Assembly: GCF_020905345.1 (NCBI RefSeq)
Contig: NZ_JAJJMO010000001.1
Span: 5,146,001 to 5,210,000, forward strand
DNA length: 64,000 nucleotides
DNA from: Flavobacterium pisciphilum
GTDB taxonomy: Bacteria > Bacteroidota > Bacteroidia > Flavobacteriales > Flavobacteriaceae
Direction: 5' to 3'
Shown: piece by piece, positions 62,401-64,000 of the stretch
How the letters are laid out: each line of letters begins with the position of its first letter
Numbering within the stretch: the stretch's first letter is position 1
Position numbers and translations under genes: made by a program
Notes under the pieces: generated by a model
Database searches by the model: none
Told to the model about the DNA's origin: nothing
The model's input: only the letters and a program-made list of their open reading frames with translations

Positions 62401-62738
62401 TCCTTGGAGGACAATGGGCCAATGAAAGTTGGGGACGTTACTGGGGATGGGATCCAAAAGAAACTTGGGCATTAATTAGTATTATGATTTATGCATTTGT
62501 AATTCATGCTCGTTTCGTACCAGCTTTACGCGGAAAATGGATATTTAACCTGATGAGTATGTTTGCCTTTATTTCAATCTTATTTACTTATTACGGAGTA
62601 AACTTTCACTTAGTAGGATTACACTCTTATGCAAGTGGAGAAGCACATTCATTAGATTGGATTTGGTATTCATTAGGAGCAATAACCTTAATTGGTGCTG
62701 TGACTTACCCAAAATACCGAAAGTATTATAAAAAATAA
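59481..62738 (+). CDS. Fused CcsB/CcsA (ResB/ResC) cytochrome c biogenesis protein
   Basis: 1085 residues from the ATG at 59481. The first part is ResB/CcsB-like, with helices near 10-30, 45-65 and 80-98 and a large extracytoplasmic domain. Near 480-530 a signal-like helix precedes a His/Asp-rich loop (HDHDHDHDHAAHSTDPNHDH). The C-terminal part (about 780-1085) is CcsA-like, with multiple helices and the tryptophan-rich haem motif WGRYWGWDPKETWALI. System II cytochrome c maturation attaches haem in the periplasm. A fused arrangement is normal in Bacteroidota; the His-rich loop is unusual. Confidence 0.93.
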   Translation: MDKKIFSFLFSTRLMAVLFLTFAIAMGVGTFIESKYNTDTARIFIYNSWWFEVIMVFFLINFFGNIKRYQLHKKEKWATLILHLAFIFILLGAFITRYISYEGMMPIREGAAENQIYSDKTFLTVFADGEYKGEMKRRVFEKNLLLSPVANNDFSISGKFNETPFEVEYKDFIMGAKEVVKPDANGILYLKLVEAGEGGREEHFLKDGEVQNIHNVLFALNKPTAGAININTTGEAYTIQTPFEGDFMRMADKLKGKVTKDNVQPLMMRSLYSIGDIRIVFPDPAVKGVIAYESNNDYKAKTHEDALVVKLKAEGQEKEVTLLGSKGKIGDFKTVKIGKIDYTFFYGSKAYILPFKVKLNDFIAQKYPGTEKSYSSFESKVTVIDSTKTFDARIFMNNVLDYRGYRFFQSSFDPDEKGTVLSVNHDFWGTSITYLGYFLLYFGLMAIMFTKHSRFADLKRKLEVVKNKKAKLITILVLMLSFNGFAQEQHDHDHDHDHAAHSTDPNHDHAKDHEHNHAAETKDPKNHANHVTRPPSQKQLDSLINIYKAPVSHAAKFGRLIIQDAGGRMKPINTFSSELLRKVSHSDTYNGMNSDQVFLSMTQYAQVWIEIPIIYIKSGNDSIRKIIGIDKDAGSAPFIKFFDEKGNYKLSPYLDAAYKAANPNQFEKDFIETDKKVNLMESALSGSILKIFPIPNDPGNKWISYLEISNAGLKGMDETYVKQVLPMYFAALNNASITKDFKQADELLESINGFQKKFGSKVRPSEEKITSELLYNKYDVFKNLTYWYITASILMFIFVILNIFFEKKALRITINVFHVTIGALFGLHTLGLIARWYISGHAPWSNAYESIIYVAWATMFFGLAFDRKSKLTVASSAFVTAMILMAAYMNWIDPEIANLQPVLNSYWLMIHVAVIVASYGPFALGMILGFVSLLLIFFTNKNNKAKMNLNIQEITYINEMALTIGLIMLSIGNFLGGQWANESWGRYWGWDPKETWALISIMIYAFVIHARFVPALRGKWIFNLMSMFAFISILFTYYGVNFHLVGLHSYASGEAHSLDWIWYSLGAITLIGAVTYPKYRKYYKK

Positions 62739-62756
62739 CAGATTATTAATTCACAT

Positions 62757-62788
62757 AAAAAGGTTCAACTTTACGGTTGAACCTTTTT
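62757..62788 (+). terminator. Terminator of the cytochrome c assembly gene
   Basis: AAAAAGGTTCAAC / GTTGAACCTTTTT stem, 6-nt loop, T run. Confidence 0.9.
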
Positions 62789-62819
62789 TTATTTAGTCTT
62801 AGCGGGAAAGGATTTTGTT

Positions 62820-62907
62820 TCAAGTCTCAGGTTCCAAGTTTCAAGTTCCAAGTTCCAAGTTTCAAGTTTCAAGTTCCAAGTTCCAAGTTTCAAGTTCCAA
62901 GTTTCAA
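62820..62907. repeat. CAAGTTTCAAGTTCC tandem repeat
   Basis: About ten degenerate 7-nt units alternating AGTTTCA and AGTTCCA run through this stretch. The remaining DNA to 63094 contains CTTTGTG/CTTTGCG words and no gene. Confidence 0.8.
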
Positions 62908-63094
62908 ATCCCACTAAACAGTTGCCAGTTTCTGATGTGAAGAATCTTTACGTGTTCTCTTTGTGAATCTTTGCGAAATAACTCCAAAATAGCTCGTTGA
63001 TTTTATCTTTCTAAGGCACGAATAAAGCCATTGAGTACTCTTTGTGCCTTTGTAACTTAGAACCTTAGATGCCTCTAGATGCTTTTAAAAAGAA

Positions 63095-63565
63095 TTAGCA
63101 ACAATTACTTCCAGGAGTACAAGAGTTTGATTGATTTGTTACATCAGAAAGAGGAATGTTTTGTTTTACAGGTGGAATACCACATTGATCCATGGCCAAG
63201 CAAGCAGTTTGCTTGTTGAGTAAAATAAAATCTTTACCATTAAAGTCTAAATCATATTTTCCGATTGTAGTATCTTGATATTCAACTTCGATTTCAAAAT
63301 CTTCAATGCCCAAAACTTTCTCAGAAAGTGCTATGATGTGTACTAATTTTTGAGGTTTTAATCGGTGTTCATAATCGTTGGCATTCCAAAGTTGGAAATT
63401 TACAACAGTTTCCTTGCGAACAGTTCCGCCACAATCTATAAAGTTTTTAGTAATCAAACCAACTTCGGTTACGTGAAAATACTCAGGAACAAAAGTCCCG
63501 TCAGGAAGCTGAAAATTAATAGCTTCAACAGTTTTTAATATGTTTTTAATTTCTGAAAGTTTCAT
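63095..63565 (-). CDS. DUF6428-family protein with Cys-rich tail
   Basis: 156 residues, no signal. The core (FVPEYFHVTEVGLITKNFIDCGGTVRKETVVNFQLWNANDYEHRLKPQKL) fits the DUF6428 family seen beside ArsR genes. The end is CTPGSNCC with three cysteines plus C122 and C128 (TACLAMDQCG), which could bind thiophilic metals. It follows the ArsR gene by 18 bp on the same strand, so it is probably controlled by that repressor. Function otherwise unknown. Confidence 0.8.
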   Translation of the reverse strand: MKLSEIKNILKTVEAINFQLPDGTFVPEYFHVTEVGLITKNFIDCGGTVRKETVVNFQLWNANDYEHRLKPQKLVHIIALSEKVLGIEDFEIEVEYQDTTIGKYDLDFNGKDFILLNKQTACLAMDQCGIPPVKQNIPLSDVTNQSNSCTPGSNCC

Positions 63566-63583
63566 AGTTTTTATTTTTAATAA

Positions 63584-63916
63584 TTAACAACATTCATTGT
63601 TTCTTTTCTCCAGATGTGTGGTGACATATTGGAAAAAAACTTTAATTTTTTCAAATCCAGTTTCATCAATACAATAGCAAATAGCGTTTCCTTCAACACT
63701 GCCTTTTATCAAACCAGCATTTTTAAGCTCTTTAAGATGTTGAGAAACTGTAGGCTGAGAAAGAGGTAATTCGTTTACTATATCTCCGCAGATACAGGTG
63801 TTTACTTTTATTAAATACTCAATAATAGCTATCCTTGCAGGATGTCCTAGTGCTTTAGTGAGAATCGCAAGTTCGTTTTGGCTGTCAGTAAAGAAATCAG
63901 TTTTAGTAGCTCCCAT
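63584..63916 (-). CDS. ArsR-family metal-responsive transcriptional repressor
   Basis: 110 residues from the ATG at 63916; the frame reaches 63979 but includes the operator. Winged helix: [55 protein letters not shown]. The CICG pair is in the position of the ArsR Cys-x-Cys metal site, and the C-terminus ends NECC. Arsenite or a similar thiophilic metal likely releases it from DNA. Operon with the DUF6428 gene. Confidence 0.9.
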   Translation of the reverse strand: MGATKTDFFTDSQNELAILTKALGHPARIAIIEYLIKVNTCICGDIVNELPLSQPTVSQHLKELKNAGLIKGSVEGNAICYCIDETGFEKIKVFFQYVTTHLEKRNNECC

Positions 63917-63931
63917 AATTTTGATATTTCT

Positions 63932-63943
63932 ATATTGCAATAT
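63932..63943. promoter_or_regulatory. ATATTGCAATAT palindrome, candidate ArsR operator
   Basis: A perfect 12-bp palindrome 16 bp before the ArsR ATG; an ATATCG-type half (CGATAT) lies at 63947-63952. ArsR-family sites are AT-rich palindromes of this kind. Confidence 0.5.
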
Positions 63944-64000
63944 TACGATATAGATTTTTATGAAAAAAGGAATTTGCAAAATATTTTTGTAACAGATTAG

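Noticed and set aside
62820..62907. Possible CRISPR-like array
   Set aside because: Units are only 7 nt and adjacent, without spacers of fixed length, and no cas genes are present.
1..64000. tRNA, rRNA and riboswitch genes
   Set aside because: No cloverleaf, rRNA-like or known riboswitch sequence was noticed by reading; a covariance-model scan was not possible.

Overview
The window looks like a chromosomal segment of a Flavobacterium-type bacterium (Bacteroidota, Flavobacteriaceae). The evidence is low GC, TAnnTTTG promoter boxes of the Bacteroidota sigma factor in front of several genes, short secreted proteins with MKK...FSQ/FAQ signal peptides, BlaI/M56 pairs, DUF2911, DUF1684, fasciclin and UbiA-family GGGP synthase-type genes, and CcsB/CcsA fused in one protein. 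No rRNA, tRNA, CRISPR array, integrase or transposase was recognised. The assignment comes from gene content and signals, not from a database comparison.

Layout. 0-2 kb: a MocR/GntR regulator (cut by the window edge) divergent from a cupin and a DapA-superfamily lyase. 2-11 kb: housekeeping genes (DEAD-box helicase, PhnA, coaD, ddl, PASTA protein, RluD-type pseudouridine synthase, SulP transporter). 11-19 kb: assorted metabolic genes, mainly on the minus strand (ABC ATPase, sulfurtransferase, ThuA, DUF1398, MscS, GNAT, SnoaL, thioesterase). 19-25 kb: an AT-rich accessory stretch of lipoproteins and an SMI1/KNR4 (SUKH) protein. It also holds a frameshifted gene remnant and several intergenic repeats. 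25-28 kb: dnaK behind a sigma-54-like promoter, then a fasciclin protein and a 46-residue small protein. 28-32.4 kb: a tandemly duplicated BlaI / M56-peptidase operon preceded by three regularly spaced AACTA-N6-TAGTT operators. 32.5-38 kb: MFS, DUF1684, TatD, TcdA, HAD, DUF2911 and DoxX-like genes.

38.2-42.4 kb is the most interesting part. A DUF4280 (PAAR-like) protein ends in an HELGH zinc-metallopeptidase domain, which is the build of a type VI secretion effector. Its stop overlaps the start of a membrane protein with a transthyretin-like domain, a likely immunity protein. Downstream lie three more small lipoprotein or membrane genes, each directly preceded by a non-coding remnant of the same effector C-terminus. 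The locus reads as a stack of old toxin-tail plus immunity cassettes.

42.8-47.2 kb: a PIG-L deacetylase, a 35-residue membrane peptide and a sodium:solute symporter in one operon. 47-54.7 kb: BamA-like protein, AI-2E family permease, MscS-like protein, Maf, UbiA-family prenyltransferase, KdsC-like HAD and DUF2520. 54.9-59.3 kb: five tandem, translationally coupled genes for secreted proteins with nearly identical C-terminal modules and mosaic N-terminal parts. 59.5-62.7 kb: a fused CcsB/CcsA cytochrome c assembly protein with a His-rich loop. 63-64 kb: an ArsR repressor and a DUF6428 protein.

Intergenic spaces repeatedly carry degenerate word-like repeats (CAGT/TTACAGT, ACCGCAAAG/CTTTGCGGT, CAAGTTTCAAGTTCC, and a REP-like hairpin element).
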